This document shows, one piece after another, positions 16,039 to 25,528 of a stretch of 64,000 nt of DNA; the stretch's first letter is position 1, and every line of letters begins with the position of its first letter. Below the pieces are notes generated by a model. The model ran no database searches and had not been told where the DNA came from. It was given only the letters and a program-made list of their open reading frames with translations. The stretch is from Thioclava dalianensis (GTDB taxonomy: Bacteria; Pseudomonadota; Alphaproteobacteria; Rhodobacterales; Rhodobacteraceae). The position numbers were made by a program, and so were the translations under genes. The DNA lies in contig NZ_JHEH01000001.1 in the NCBI RefSeq assembly GCF_000715505.1, positions 62,001 to 126,000 of the forward strand, given 5' to 3'.

Positions 16039-16479
16039 ATGGAACCGCACAAACTTTCGGACGATTTCACCGTTTCGCCGCAGATTGATCCGGCGGATAT
16101 CGCGACTTTGGCCCAAATGGGCTTTCGTACGCTCATCAACAACCGACCCGACGCGGAAGTGCCCGACAGCCATAGCAGCGATGTGATGGCCGAGCATGCG
16201 GCGGCGGCCGGACTGGCCTATCACTACCTGCCGTATTTTCCGGGCATGATGACGCCCGAGCTGATCGCGGCCTATGAGGACGTGATGGCAGAGGCGGAGA
16301 CACCAGCCTTCGCCTATTGTCGCTCAGGTACGCGCAGCTCGCATCTCTGGGGCATCGATCAGGCCGGTCGGATGCCGGTTGCGCAGATCCTCGAGGCCGC
16401 AGCGCAGGCTGGCTATGATCACGCCCCGCTTGTGCCGCTGATCGAGATGCATGCCGCAAACCGCAAGGCCACAGGCTAA
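16039..16479 (+). CDS. TIGR01244/DUF442-type phosphatase-like sulfurtransferase
   Basis: A 146-residue protein with the dual-specificity-phosphatase-like fold of the DUF442 family (the extra domain of Blh/beta-lactamase-like hydrolases in sulfide metabolism). SPQIDPADIATLAQMGF starts the domain, INNRPDAE follows, and the P-loop is YCRSGTRSSHLW with the CX5R signature. Could be a phosphatase or a persulfide-handling enzyme; no sulfur genes are adjacent. Confidence 0.85.
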   Translation: MEPHKLSDDFTVSPQIDPADIATLAQMGFRTLINNRPDAEVPDSHSSDVMAEHAAAAGLAYHYLPYFPGMMTPELIAAYEDVMAEAETPAFAYCRSGTRSSHLWGIDQAGRMPVAQILEAAAQAGYDHAPLVPLIEMHAANRKATG

Positions 16480-16606
16480 CTGCCTCGATTCTGGGCACCC
16501 TGCCCTAACTTTGTCGCGATCATTTTGTAGAGCGAGGATATCGCAAAATAAAATTCCCGACCTTCGCGTCAATTTTCGTTTATGCTTACCCGAGGTTAAC
16601 CAAAAA

Positions 16607-17452
16607 ATGGGCGATAAGAGTAAGCAAGAGCAAGAGATTAACTCTTCAGGGACGGCGGTAGACATGTTGGCGTTTTGTGAAACGGTTCTTAACTCAAAGG
16701 ACGTAAAGGCGATTTGGGATTTGCACTGCCGGGAGATGGCCCGGTTCGGCTTTGATCGCCTGATCTACGGATTCACGAGTTTCCGAACCGAAAAGCACTA
16801 TGGCGATCTGAGCGACATGCTCATTTTGTCGAATCATTCTCAGAAATATCTCGATGAATTCCTGACCTCCGGGCTGTTCCGGCATGCCCCGATGGTGCGA
16901 TGGGCGAACACCCATGAAGGGGCGATGTCGTGGCGTATCGTCGCACAGCGCGTCCGCCAGCAAGAGCTCACGTCCGAGGAAATCGCGGTGCTCGATCTTA
17001 ACAACAGGTACGGCATCCGCAGCGGCTATTCCATCGGCTTTGGCGATCCGTCAAGCCGGGCGCGTGGTGGCATGGGGCTGGTTGGGCGCGACGGCATGAG
17101 CCAGGACGAGGTGGATCGTATCTGGCACGAGAACGAGCGCGAGTTGATGGCGATGAACACGCTTGTGCATCTGCGGATCTCGACCATGCCCTTTGCAACG
17201 ACACGGCGGGCGCTTACGGATCGGCAGCGCGAGGTGCTCGAATGGGTGGCCGATGGCAAGACCACCGCCGATATCGCGCTCATCATGGGCCTGACGACCT
17301 CGACGGTCGAGAAACACCTGCGGCTCGCACGTGAAGCGCTGGATGTCGAGACCACGGCTCAGGCCGTTATGAAGGCCTCGGTGCAAAAGCACATCTTCAT
17401 GACCGCGCCGCCCTATAAAAGCGAAGTCCTGACCCAGTGCAGCTTCCCATGA
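16607..17452 (+). CDS. Orphan LuxR-family transcription regulator
   Basis: A 281-residue protein with an N-terminal autoinducer-binding-type domain (about 15-190) and a C-terminal LuxR/GerE helix-turn-helix (about 205-265; LTDRQREVLEWVADGKTTADI and TSTVEKHLRLAREAL). No luxI synthase lies nearby, so it is a solo LuxR that either senses signals made elsewhere or other ligands. The ATG at 16607 follows GAGGTTAACC; the reading frame is open further upstream but overlaps the previous gene. Convergent with tsf. Confidence 0.85.
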   Translation: MGDKSKQEQEINSSGTAVDMLAFCETVLNSKDVKAIWDLHCREMARFGFDRLIYGFTSFRTEKHYGDLSDMLILSNHSQKYLDEFLTSGLFRHAPMVRWANTHEGAMSWRIVAQRVRQQELTSEEIAVLDLNNRYGIRSGYSIGFGDPSSRARGGMGLVGRDGMSQDEVDRIWHENERELMAMNTLVHLRISTMPFATTRRALTDRQREVLEWVADGKTTADIALIMGLTTSTVEKHLRLAREALDVETTAQAVMKASVQKHIFMTAPPYKSEVLTQCSFP

Positions 17453-17454
17453 GA

Positions 17455-17485
17455 AACGCCGCGCTCCGGTCAGGAGCGCGGCGTT
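17455..17485. terminator. Bidirectional terminator between luxR-type gene and tsf
   Basis: AACGCCGCGCTCC and GGAGCGCGGCGTT form a perfect 13-bp stem with a 5-base loop. On the minus strand it is followed by TTTCTC. It serves both convergent genes. Confidence 0.85.
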
Positions 17486-17510
17486 CGAAATGCTTAAAGC
17501 ATCGCGTGGA

Positions 17511-18392
17511 TTACTTGCCAGCGGCGGTCTTGGCGACCTCGGCTGCAAAATCCTCTTCTTTCTTCTCGATGCCTTCGCCCACTTCCATGCGCACGAAACC
17601 GGTCACTTCGACGCCAGCTTCTTTGGCGGCTTCTGCGACGGTCAGGTCAGGATTGACCACGAAGGCTTGATTGAGCAGCGTGACCTCGGCGACGAATTTC
17701 TTCATCCGGCCTTCGATCATCTTCTCGATCACGGCTTCGGGCTTGCCCGACTCGCGTGCGATATCCATCTGGACGGCTTTTTCCTTCTCGACCACTTCGG
17801 GGTCCAGATCAGCTTGCGAGAGCGCAGCGGGGTTGGTCGCCGCGATATGCATGGCGATCTGTTTGCCGATGCCGTTATCGGCGCCGTTCAGCGCGACGAG
17901 CACGCCGATTTTGCCCATGCCATCGGTGGCGGCGTTGTGCACGTAATGCACCAGCGTGTCGCCCTCGAGCACATGCATCCGGCGCAGCGTCATGTTTTCG
18001 CCGATCCGCGCGATCGCGTCGGTCAGGACGTCGTCGACCGTCTTGCCGTTGAGGTGGGTTGCCTTGAGCACCTCGACATCTTCACCGGTTTGCAGAGCCA
18101 GATCGGCGATTTCGCCTACGAGCTTCTGGAAGTCAGCGTTCTTGGCGACGAAATCGGTCTCGGAGTTGACCTCGATGGCCACGCCTTTGCCGTCATTGAC
18201 CGCAACAGCCACAAGACCTTCAGCGGCAACGCGACCCGATTTCTTGGCCGCTTTCGCGAGACCCTTGGTGCGCAGCCAGTCAACGGCGGCATCCATATCG
18301 CCATCCGTTTCGGTAAGCGCTTTTTTCGCGTCCATCATGCCTGCGCCAGTGGATTCGCGCAGTTCCTTAACCTGAGCGGCGGTAATCGCCAT
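17511..18392 (-). CDS. tsf: Elongation factor Ts
   Basis: Nucleotide exchange factor for EF-Tu in translation. 293 residues, normal length. The N-terminal UBA-like domain reads [24 protein letters not shown], and the core has [12 protein letters not shown]. Ribosome site AAGGAG before the ATG. Second gene of the rpsB-tsf operon. Confidence 0.97.
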   Translation of the reverse strand: MAITAAQVKELRESTGAGMMDAKKALTETDGDMDAAVDWLRTKGLAKAAKKSGRVAAEGLVAVAVNDGKGVAIEVNSETDFVAKNADFQKLVGEIADLALQTGEDVEVLKATHLNGKTVDDVLTDAIARIGENMTLRRMHVLEGDTLVHYVHNAATDGMGKIGVLVALNGADNGIGKQIAMHIAATNPAALSQADLDPEVVEKEKAVQMDIARESGKPEAVIEKMIEGRMKKFVAEVTLLNQAFVVNPDLTVAEAAKEAGVEVTGFVRMEVGEGIEKKEEDFAAEVAKTAAGK

Positions 18393-18418
18393 GGTCGGAT
18401 CTCCTTCGTGAATGATTG

Positions 18419-18440
18419 GAGGGCGGGGTACCCCGCCCTC
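18419..18440. promoter_or_regulatory. Perfect 22-bp palindrome between rpsB and tsf
   Basis: GAGGGCGGGGT followed by its exact reverse complement. An 11-bp hairpin without T-run in the rpsB-tsf intercistronic region; probably adjusts relative mRNA levels of the two genes. Confidence 0.7.
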
Positions 18441-18464
18441 ATGTCATTTGGGTAACAGCTTGGA

Positions 18465-19241
18465 TCAGCTCTCGGCTTGCGCCTCTTCGAGGGCCTCTTC
18501 CGACGGGGTGTCGGTGAGCGCGCCGAGATCGACGCCAGCCGCGCCCATCTGAGCCGTCATGCCGTCAAGCGCTGCACGCGAGACCAGATCGCAATACAGA
18601 GCGATCGAGCGGGCCGCGTCATCATTGCCCGGAATGATGTAATCAATGCCGTTGGGCGAGCAGTTGGTGTCAACCACGGCCACAACCGGAATACCCAGTT
18701 TCTTGGCTTCGGCGATTGCGAGGTCTTCCTTGTTCACGTCGATCACAAACAGCAGGTCCGGCAGACCGCCCATTTCGCGGATCCCGCCAAGCGAGGCCTG
18801 CAGTTTCGTCTGATCGCGCTCAAGGCCCAGACGCTCTTTCTTGGTCAGGCCCTCGGCACCGTCAGCCAGTTTCTCGTCGATCTCGTTGAGACGTTTGATC
18901 GACTGCGAAACGGTTTTCCAGTTGGTGAGCGTGCCACCCAGCCAACGGTGGTTCATGTAATATTGTGCACATTTCTCAGCGGCATCCGCGATCGGCTTGG
19001 CAGCCTGACGCTTGGTGCCCACGAACAGCACGCGGCCGTTCTTGGCGACGGTGTCGCGCACGACTTGCAGAGCAGCATCCAGCATCGGGACGGTCTGGGT
19101 GAGGTCGAGAATGTGGATCCCGTTACGCTCGCCATAGATGAACTCGCCCATGCGGGGGTTCCAGCGTTGCGTTTGGTGACCATAGTGAACGCCAGCTTCC
19201 AAGAGCTGACGCATGGAGAAATCGGGGAGCGCCATGTCCAT
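18465..19241 (-). CDS. rpsB: 30S ribosomal protein S2
   Basis: 258 residues, standard length with an acidic C-terminal tail ([11 protein letters not shown]) typical of alphaproteobacteria. Motifs [24 protein letters not shown] and [11 protein letters not shown] are clear. First gene of rpsB-tsf. The 289 bases between it and the divergent psuK gene hold the promoters and a possible rpsB leader; no other gene is seen there. Confidence 0.98.
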   Translation of the reverse strand: MDMALPDFSMRQLLEAGVHYGHQTQRWNPRMGEFIYGERNGIHILDLTQTVPMLDAALQVVRDTVAKNGRVLFVGTKRQAAKPIADAAEKCAQYYMNHRWLGGTLTNWKTVSQSIKRLNEIDEKLADGAEGLTKKERLGLERDQTKLQASLGGIREMGGLPDLLFVIDVNKEDLAIAEAKKLGIPVVAVVDTNCSPNGIDYIIPGNDDAARSIALYCDLVSRAALDGMTAQMGAAGVDLGALTDTPSEEALEEAQAES

Positions 19242-19530
19242 TTTCCTTTTCCGGTTTGCGCCTCGGCAGAGGTTTTCAGGGCAAAAGCCCCAACCGGTGG
19301 ACCTTTGAGGATGTCTCCCTCATTGGCCCGCCTCCGCCTGTGAAGTGCGCGCCATATAGACGCTGGTTTCACCCAAGACAAGCCCTTTGCGCCATCTTCC
19401 CGCGGGTTTCGCCCTGCCCCGCCGATATCTGCGCAATTTGCGGCGCGAAGACCCGGTCACGTGCGGATCACGGGCCACGCAGTCGAATGTCTCTCTTGCG
19501 CGCAAAGCCACGAAAGTGCAATCGGAGGCT

Positions 19531-20430
19531 ATGAACGACTCTCCTGACATATTGTGCATCGGTTCGGTGCTTTGGGACATTATTGGCCGCGCGCCCGTGC
19601 ATATGCATCTGGGCTCGGACGTGCCGGGCCGGATTGAGCGGCTGCCGGGCGGCGTTGCGATGAATATCGCGATGACGCTGCGCCGCTTTGGCCTGCACCC
19701 CGCCATTCTCACGGCCCTTGGACGCGACAGTCAGGGGGCTGATCTGATCGCCAATGCCGAGATGCTGGGGATTGATTGCGCCTATCTCTACCGCTCCGAC
19801 GATCTGCCCACGGATCGCTACATGGCGATTGAGGGCGCGAACGGTCTGATCGCGGCCATTGCCGATGCTCATTCTCTCGAGGCCGCGGGCGACAAGATTT
19901 TGGCCCCGCTCGCCGATGGGCGGCTTGGCAGCGCCGAGCAGCCGTGGTCCGGTCCGGTGGCGCTGGACGGCAATCTGACCGAGGCGCTGATCTCGCAAAT
20001 CTCGCGCTCGCCGCTCTTTGCCCGCGCCGATCTGCGCGTGGCGCCCGCCAGCCCGGGCAAGGCCGAGCGCCTGACGCCGCTGCTCTCGCATGCAGCCGCC
20101 ACGCTTTACGTCAACCTTGAGGAAGCGGGCATCCTGTGCCAGCGCAATTTCAAAAGCGCCGAGGCTGCCGCCGAAGGTCTGCTTGCGCGCGGCGCGCATC
20201 GGGTGCTCGTCACCGATGGCGGGCGTGCAGCGGCCGATGGTTCGGCGAGCGATGGCGGCGTGATCTCATCCGCCCCGCCTTCCGTCCTTGTCACCCGCGT
20301 GACAGGTGCGGGCGATACATTCATGGCCGCCCATCTGGTGGCCGAGAGGCGCGGCAGTCCGCGCGCCGAAGCCCTTGAGCGCGCGCTGATCGCAGCCGCC
20401 CGTTACGTTTCTGGAGAACTTGCGACATGA
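19531..20430 (+). CDS. psuK: PfkB-family pseudouridine kinase
   Basis: Phosphorylates pseudouridine to pseudouridine-5'-phosphate. 299 residues, ribokinase fold: ILCIGSVLWDIIG at the start, LPGGVAMNIAMTLRRFG, and the C-terminal signature TGAGDTFMAAHL with the catalytic Asp. The partner is psuG, overlapping by ATGA, and this adjacency is what distinguishes it from other PfkB kinases. The ATG at 19531 has a GGAG ribosome site. Confidence 0.88.
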   Translation: MNDSPDILCIGSVLWDIIGRAPVHMHLGSDVPGRIERLPGGVAMNIAMTLRRFGLHPAILTALGRDSQGADLIANAEMLGIDCAYLYRSDDLPTDRYMAIEGANGLIAAIADAHSLEAAGDKILAPLADGRLGSAEQPWSGPVALDGNLTEALISQISRSPLFARADLRVAPASPGKAERLTPLLSHAAATLYVNLEEAGILCQRNFKSAEAAAEGLLARGAHRVLVTDGGRAAADGSASDGGVISSAPPSVLVTRVTGAGDTFMAAHLVAERRGSPRAEALERALIAAARYVSGELAT

Positions 20431-21347
20431 CCCTTCCCCTGACCTTTTCCGCCGATGTCCGTGCAGCCCTCGATGCAGGGCACCCCGTCGTCGCGCTCGA
20501 ATCCACGATCATCACCCATGGCATGCCCTACCCGCGCAACCTTGAGGCCGCGCAGGCCGTTGAGGCCGAAGTGCGCGCCGCAGGTGCCGTGCCCGCGACC
20601 ATCGCGGTGATGAACGGGTCGATCCAGATCGGTCTTGAGGCGGACACGCTCGAAGAACTCGCCCGCACCAGCGGCGCGATGAAGGTCAGCCGGGCCGATC
20701 TGGCCGTGTGCATCGCGCGCGGGGCCGTTGGCGCGACGACCGTGGCTGCGACTATGATCTGCGCCGATCTGGCGGGGATTTCGGTCTTTGCCACCGGCGG
20801 CATTGGCGGCGTGCATCGCGGGGCTGAGGAGAGCTTTGACATCTCCGCCGATCTTCTGGAGTTGGGCGCGACCCCGGTCAGTGTCGTCTGTGCGGGCGCC
20901 AAAGCCATTCTCGACATCCCCAAGACGCTCGAAGTGCTTGAAACCCATGGCGTGCCGGTCTTTGCCTACGGTCAGGACGATTTCCCCGCCTTCTGGTCGC
21001 GCAGCTCCGGGCTTGGGGCGCCGCTGCGCGCCGACACCGCAGCCGAGATTGCCGCCGCCCACATGATGCGCGCGACGCTCGGTCTGCCCGGCGGGCAACT
21101 CATCGCCAATCCGATTCCGCAGGACGCCGAAATCCCGCGCGCCGAGATCGTCCCGGTGATCGAGCAGGCGCTCGCAGAGGCCAGCGCGCAAGGGATCGCC
21201 GCCAAAGAGGTCACGCCTTTCCTGCTCCAGCGCATCTTTGAGCTGACGGAGGGGCGCTCGCTTGAGGCAAATATCGCCCTCGTTTTGAACAATGCGCGGC
21301 TTGGGGCCCAGATTGCGGGCGAAATTGCCACGGCACGCGCCCGCTGA
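20427..21347 (+). CDS. psuG: Pseudouridine-5'-phosphate glycosidase
   Basis: Splits (reversibly) the C-C glycosidic bond of pseudouridine-5'-phosphate to uracil and ribose-5-phosphate. 306 residues. Family motifs: VVALESTIITHGMPYP, MNGSIQIGL, GAVGATTVAATM, ATGGIGGVHRGAE, VCAGAKAILD and LETHGVPV. With psuK it forms a complete pseudouridine-degradation operon; no transporter is adjacent. Confidence 0.95.
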   Translation: MTLPLTFSADVRAALDAGHPVVALESTIITHGMPYPRNLEAAQAVEAEVRAAGAVPATIAVMNGSIQIGLEADTLEELARTSGAMKVSRADLAVCIARGAVGATTVAATMICADLAGISVFATGGIGGVHRGAEESFDISADLLELGATPVSVVCAGAKAILDIPKTLEVLETHGVPVFAYGQDDFPAFWSRSSGLGAPLRADTAAEIAAAHMMRATLGLPGGQLIANPIPQDAEIPRAEIVPVIEQALAEASAQGIAAKEVTPFLLQRIFELTEGRSLEANIALVLNNARLGAQIAGEIATARAR

Positions 21348-21415
21348 ACACACGACCCATTGTCGGACGCGCAGCGCCTGCCTAGATAGCGAACACAGAT
21401 AGGCGCGAGAGAGCT

Positions 21416-22117
21416 ATGATGCGACCCGATGACTTGCCCCCGACGCGCCGCCGCTCGCGAATGGCCGCCCTGCGCGGCTCATTCCTGACCGGGCTGATCG
21501 TCGTTGCCCCGATCGGACTGACGATCTGGCTGATGTGGACGATGGCGGGCTGGGTGGATGGCTGGGTGCTGCCGCTGATCCCAAGCGAGCTGCGCCCCGA
21601 GCATTACATCGGCATCAATGTGCGCGGCATCGGCGTGATCATCTTTCTGGTGTTCACGGTCATCGTGGGCTGGCTCGCAAAAGGGTTCTTCGGGCGCACC
21701 TTCCTGCGCATCGGGGAAAGCCTTGTGGACCGCCTGCCCTTCGTGCGCACGGTCTATTCCGGGCTCAAGCAGATCGCGGAGACGGTGCTCAACCAATCCG
21801 AGGCAAAATTCGACCGCGCCTGCGTGATCGACTACCCGCGCGAAGGGATCAAGGCGATTGCCTTTGTCTCCTCCAGCGCGAAGGGCGAGATCGCGGAGAT
21901 GGCCGATGACAGCGATCCGTTGATCTCGGTCTTCTTGCCGACCACGCCGAACCCGACCTCCGGTTTTCTGCTCTTCGTGCCGCAATCGCAGGTGCGCTAT
22001 CTCGATATGTCGATCGAGGATGCGGCCAAGCTGATCATCTCTGCCGGTCTGGTCTACCCCACGCCCAAGGATGCGCGCAAAAGCACGAACGGGCGCGGCG
22101 AGACCGCCCGGAGCTAG
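21416..22117 (+). CDS. DUF502 family membrane protein
   Basis: A 233-residue inner-membrane protein with two membrane segments (residues about 22-42 and 68-90) and a soluble C-terminal domain. FLTGLIVVAPIGLTIWL, PFVRTVYSGLKQI and FLPTTPNPTSGFLLFVP are DUF502 hallmarks. Function unknown in the family. Its stop overlaps the stop of the convergent patatin gene by 4 bases. Confidence 0.9.
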   Translation: MMRPDDLPPTRRRSRMAALRGSFLTGLIVVAPIGLTIWLMWTMAGWVDGWVLPLIPSELRPEHYIGINVRGIGVIIFLVFTVIVGWLAKGFFGRTFLRIGESLVDRLPFVRTVYSGLKQIAETVLNQSEAKFDRACVIDYPREGIKAIAFVSSSAKGEIAEMADDSDPLISVFLPTTPNPTSGFLLFVPQSQVRYLDMSIEDAAKLIISAGLVYPTPKDARKSTNGRGETARS

Positions 22118-23151
22118 TCGAACAGTTCCTGCAGATCGGTTGAAGCGGAAATTCCGATCTTGTCGGCATGGGTCTCAAGCCAGTGATCGGCGGCCTTTTG
22201 CCCCGCGCGCTTGAGCCGCTGGAGTTGTCCATGCTCAGGCACGATCTTGGAGGCCGCCGACAGCTCGGTCATGATCTCATCATCGCCGATCATATGGATC
22301 AGCACATCTTTCATGCTGCCCTCGGGAATGCGCCCCTCCGACAGCAGACGGCGCACAAAATTGATCGCCCGCAATTCGCGCAAGAGCGAGGTGTTGAAGC
22401 TGATCTCATTGATCCGCTCCTCGATCTGCGAGGGCGTTTGCGGGATTCGCTCACGCAGAAGCGGATTGATATTCACCACCACGACATCACGCGGATACTC
22501 CGGCGCGAAAAGCGGAAAGAGCGGCGGGTTTCCGGTAAAACCGCCATCCCAATAGGCTTCGGTCTCGCCGGTGCTCGGGTCCTCGATCTCAACGGCGCGG
22601 AAGATCTCGGGCAGGCAGGCCGAGGCGAGGATCGCATCCACAGTGATCTCACCGCCCGAAAACACCCGCACCTTGCCCGTGCGCACATTCGTGGCCGAGA
22701 CGAACAGCGCAGGCTGAGCGGCCGCGCAGACATCGCTATAGTTGAATTTCTCGACCACCGAGCGCAGCGGATTGACGTAGAACGGCCCGGTATCATAGGG
22801 CGAGACTAGGCGCGTTACGTTGTCGAGAAATGCGGCAGGCGTAAACGCCTCGAACCAGCGAAACAGTGCCTGCGTACCCGGCAATTGCGGGGGAATGTAG
22901 CGCTCAATCCGCATATCGGCGGTCTCCGAGACCTGCCCCCACAGCCGGTCCAGCTCTTCGCGCGCACCCTGACGGCCACCGCGCACCCATCCCGCCTTGA
23001 AGGCGGCGCCGTTCAGCGCACCTGCGGAGGTCCCTGAAATCGCTAGGTATTCAAGCCAGTTCTCGTCCAAAAACCGGTCGAGCACGCCCCAGGTGAATGC
23101 CCCATGCGCGCCACCGCCCTGAAGTGCGAGATTGATCTGCTTGGTCTGCAT
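22114..23151 (-). CDS. Patatin-like phospholipase
   Basis: A 345-residue predicted acyl hydrolase. The oxyanion loop is LQGGGAHGAFTWGVL, the nucleophile elbow is SGTSAG, and the catalytic Asp lies in WDGGFTGNPP. No signal peptide is visible. Stands alone on the minus strand. Bacterial relatives release fatty acids from phospholipids; the natural substrate is not evident. Confidence 0.9.
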   Translation of the reverse strand: MQTKQINLALQGGGAHGAFTWGVLDRFLDENWLEYLAISGTSAGALNGAAFKAGWVRGGRQGAREELDRLWGQVSETADMRIERYIPPQLPGTQALFRWFEAFTPAAFLDNVTRLVSPYDTGPFYVNPLRSVVEKFNYSDVCAAAQPALFVSATNVRTGKVRVFSGGEITVDAILASACLPEIFRAVEIEDPSTGETEAYWDGGFTGNPPLFPLFAPEYPRDVVVVNINPLLRERIPQTPSQIEERINEISFNTSLLRELRAINFVRRLLSEGRIPEGSMKDVLIHMIGDDEIMTELSAASKIVPEHGQLQRLKRAGQKAADHWLETHADKIGISASTDLQELFD

Positions 23152-23275
23152 AATTGCCCCAATTTTCTGCTCATATCCTCGCTCCCCGAAGGAGCATATA
23201 AGATCGAAGTCTGAGATGTCGCCCCTAAGACGGAATTATGCCGCAGGCCCGTGCCCTGCGCGTCCCACCCGGCGC

Positions 23276-24328
23276 TCAGTTGAGCGGCAGGATGATCGTG
23301 AAGCGACTGCCCTCGCCGGGCGTGCTTTCCACGCGCAGACGCCCGCGATGGCGCGCGACGATGTGCTTGACGATCGCAAGCCCGAGCCCGGTCCCGCCTT
23401 TCTCACGCGAGCGATGCGTGTCCACGCGGTAAAACCGCTCGGTCAGGCGCGGCAGATGGACCGGATCGATCCCCTCGCCAAGATCCAGCACATCGACGCG
23501 CACGGCAGGCGCACCCAGCACCGGCTCTTGCGCAATGCGCGACAGGGACACGCGCACCTCGCCACCCTGCCCGCCATATTTGATCGCATTCTCGATCAGG
23601 TTGGTGAATACTTGGGTCAGCTGATCGGGATCGCCCGGCACGCGGATCTCGCCGGTCTCGCCCTCGCGGATCAGCGCGACATTGCTCGATTGGGCAGTAT
23701 GTTCCAGCGTTTGCAGCACCCCGCGCAGCAATACCGACATATCGACATTCGTGGTTGGGCGACGGCGCTCTTCGCCCTCGACCCGACTGAGCGACAGCAG
23801 ATCGCCCACAAGCCGGTTCATCCGCGAGGCCTCACGCTCCATGATCGACAAGAAGCGATCCCGCGCCTTGGGATCATCGCGCGCCGAGGACCGCAGAGTT
23901 TCAATAAATCCCATGAGCGCGGTGAGCGGCGTGCGCAGCTCATGGCTGACATTGGCCACGAAGTCACGCCGCATCGCCTCAGCGCTCTCAAGAGCCGTAA
24001 CATCCTCAAAGCTGATCAGAACGCCGCCTGCCCATGGCGGCAGCGGATGGGGCAGAGGCACGAGCGTCACCATCTGCACCGAGGCGGATTCCCCGCGCGG
24101 CGAGAGGCGCAGCCGAACCCGCTCGGGTCGAACACCGCGCAGGGCTTGATCCATGGCAAAGCCAAAATCCGGTTGGCGCAGCACAGTGACATAGCTGCGC
24201 CCCTCTGGAACGGCGCCCAAGATGCGCCGCGCTTCAGGATTAATCGCGATAATGCGTTCGTCACGCCCGATCACAAGCGCCGCTTGCGGCAAAATCGCAA
24301 TGAAATCATGTAGATTTTCATGGTCCAT
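23276..24328 (-). CDS. PhoR-like sensor histidine kinase without membrane segments
   Basis: A 350-residue kinase. An N-terminal PAS domain (about 1-105), the HisKA box VSHELRTPLTALMGFIETL with the phospho-His, and a HATPase_c domain with NLIENAIKYG, DLGEGI and GGTGLGLAIVKHI. The sequence is PhoR-like but lacks the N-terminal transmembrane helices of enterobacterial PhoR. No pst/phoB genes follow, so the partner regulator is elsewhere. Start at ATG 24328; a GTG two codons earlier is possible. Confidence 0.85.
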   Translation of the reverse strand: MDHENLHDFIAILPQAALVIGRDERIIAINPEARRILGAVPEGRSYVTVLRQPDFGFAMDQALRGVRPERVRLRLSPRGESASVQMVTLVPLPHPLPPWAGGVLISFEDVTALESAEAMRRDFVANVSHELRTPLTALMGFIETLRSSARDDPKARDRFLSIMEREASRMNRLVGDLLSLSRVEGEERRRPTTNVDMSVLLRGVLQTLEHTAQSSNVALIREGETGEIRVPGDPDQLTQVFTNLIENAIKYGGQGGEVRVSLSRIAQEPVLGAPAVRVDVLDLGEGIDPVHLPRLTERFYRVDTHRSREKGGTGLGLAIVKHIVARHRGRLRVESTPGEGSRFTIILPLN

Positions 24329-24417
24329 GATCACGCCCCCGCCCCGAAATCCGCGCCCTACTTGTGCTCAGAAATCTCGGATCTGTAAAGCCGGGTCTTT
24401 GAGGCGCATTTTAGTTG

Positions 24418-24433
24418 TTAAGACTTTGTTAAC
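24418..24433. promoter_or_regulatory. CtrA-type box between kinase and hypothetical gene
   Basis: TTAA-GACTTTG-TTAAC is a perfect TTAA-N7-TTAAC motif in the divergent region. On the right side, a TTGACA at 24506-24511 with a TAATGA about 18 bases later may be the promoter of the plus-strand gene. Confidence 0.5.
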
Positions 24434-24581
24434 GTTTCGATGCAACGATCATTTTGCAAAGTGCAAACACGGTTGCAGCGGGTAAACTGAGAGTTTAGAG
24501 GTGTTTTGACATATAGGTGTATTCAAAACTAATGATATACACACCGATGTGTTCGCCGTGGCAGGAGTTTTTTGCAAGGCT

Positions 24582-24989
24582 ATGTCTGAAATGCGCTATT
24601 CCAAGCAGGCTTTGCGCGCCGTCTTTTTGCATTCCAAGGCAATTGGAGAGGCGCGAAAATTGCTGCTGGTCGAGGCAGAACATGAGTTGCCACTCGCGTT
24701 GCACGGCGTCGCGGGGCTTGAGATTCGTGTTATAGAACTGGATCTTGTCACTCGTGAGGAGTTTGCCGAGTTCCGCCCGGATCTGGTGCTCGCCCCCCTG
24801 CTGACGGCGCGCTTCGATATTCTCGATCTTGCGCAGAGGCTGGAGGCCATCGGCTATACCGGCGCGCTGCGGGCCTATTGCAAACCGCTGCCCAACGCAC
24901 GCGTGGTTCTCGCCGAGGTCAAAAACAATTTTCCTAAGCTCGATTTCGCGATTTTCGAAGTGCCTGTGGTGAATGAGCGCGACAATTAG
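24582..24989 (+). CDS. Uncharacterised small protein
   Basis: A 135-residue soluble protein (MSEMRYSKQALRAVFLHSKA...). The alternation of short strands and helices (RKLLLVEAEHE, IRVIELDLVTREEFAEFRPDLVLAP) recalls a receiver-like or Rossmann-type alpha/beta fold without the phospho-acceptor pattern. The start is uncertain: a GTG at 24549 would add 11 residues. Sits next to a kinase and a CtrA-type box, so a signalling link is possible but unproven. Confidence 0.65.
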   Translation: MSEMRYSKQALRAVFLHSKAIGEARKLLLVEAEHELPLALHGVAGLEIRVIELDLVTREEFAEFRPDLVLAPLLTARFDILDLAQRLEAIGYTGALRAYCKPLPNARVVLAEVKNNFPKLDFAIFEVPVVNERDN

Positions 24990-25528
24990 CTCAGGTTTTG
25001 CGTGGTCTGAGCCAGCGCACGCAGGCCTTTTGCAAAACGCAACGCGTTCGCCCGGTAATGTGCCGCCGATTGCAGCAGCTTTTCACGCGCCTGCGCATCG
25101 AGCACCCGCACGACTTTACCCGGCGCGCCCATCACCAGCGACCCATCGGGGATCTCTTTGCCCTCGGTAATCAGCGCGCCTGCACCAATCAGACACCCGC
25201 TCCCGATCTTCGCGCCATTGAGCACCGTCGCGCCCATGCCGATCAGGCTGCCTGCGCCAATCGTGCAGCCATGCAGCATCGCCTTGTGGCCAATCGTGCA
25301 ATCGGGCCCGATCGTCAGCGCAAAGCCCGGATCGGTGTGGCACACGACATTTTCTTGAATGTTGGCCCCGGCACCGAGCCGGATTTCTTCGTTATCGCCG
25401 CGCAACGTGACGCCGAACCAGACCGACGAGGTGCCTTCCAGCACGACCCGCCCGATGATATTGGCATCGGGTGCCACCCAAGCGTCTGCGGCGATATCGG
25501 GGCGAATCCCGTCCAGCTCATAGATCAT
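24986..25528 (-). CDS. Gamma-class carbonic anhydrase-like hexapeptide-repeat protein
   Basis: A 180-residue left-handed beta-helix protein. Hexapeptide repeats run from about residue 20 to 130, and the metal-ligand pattern of gamma carbonic anhydrases is visible: [20 protein letters not shown] with two His. Such proteins hydrate CO2 or have lost activity. Overlaps the gmk stop by ATGA, so third gene of yicC-gmk-this. Confidence 0.88.
   Translation of the reverse strand: MIYELDGIRPDIAADAWVAPDANIIGRVVLEGTSSVWFGVTLRGDNEEIRLGAGANIQENVVCHTDPGFALTIGPDCTIGHKAMLHGCTIGAGSLIGMGATVLNGAKIGSGCLIGAGALITEGKEIPDGSLVMGAPGKVVRVLDAQAREKLLQSAAHYRANALRFAKGLRALAQTTQNLS

Noticed and set aside
16585-16600. CtrA box in front of the LuxR-type gene
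   Set aside because: TTAC-N6-TTAAC has the wrong first half and spacing; only a TTAACC half site remains.
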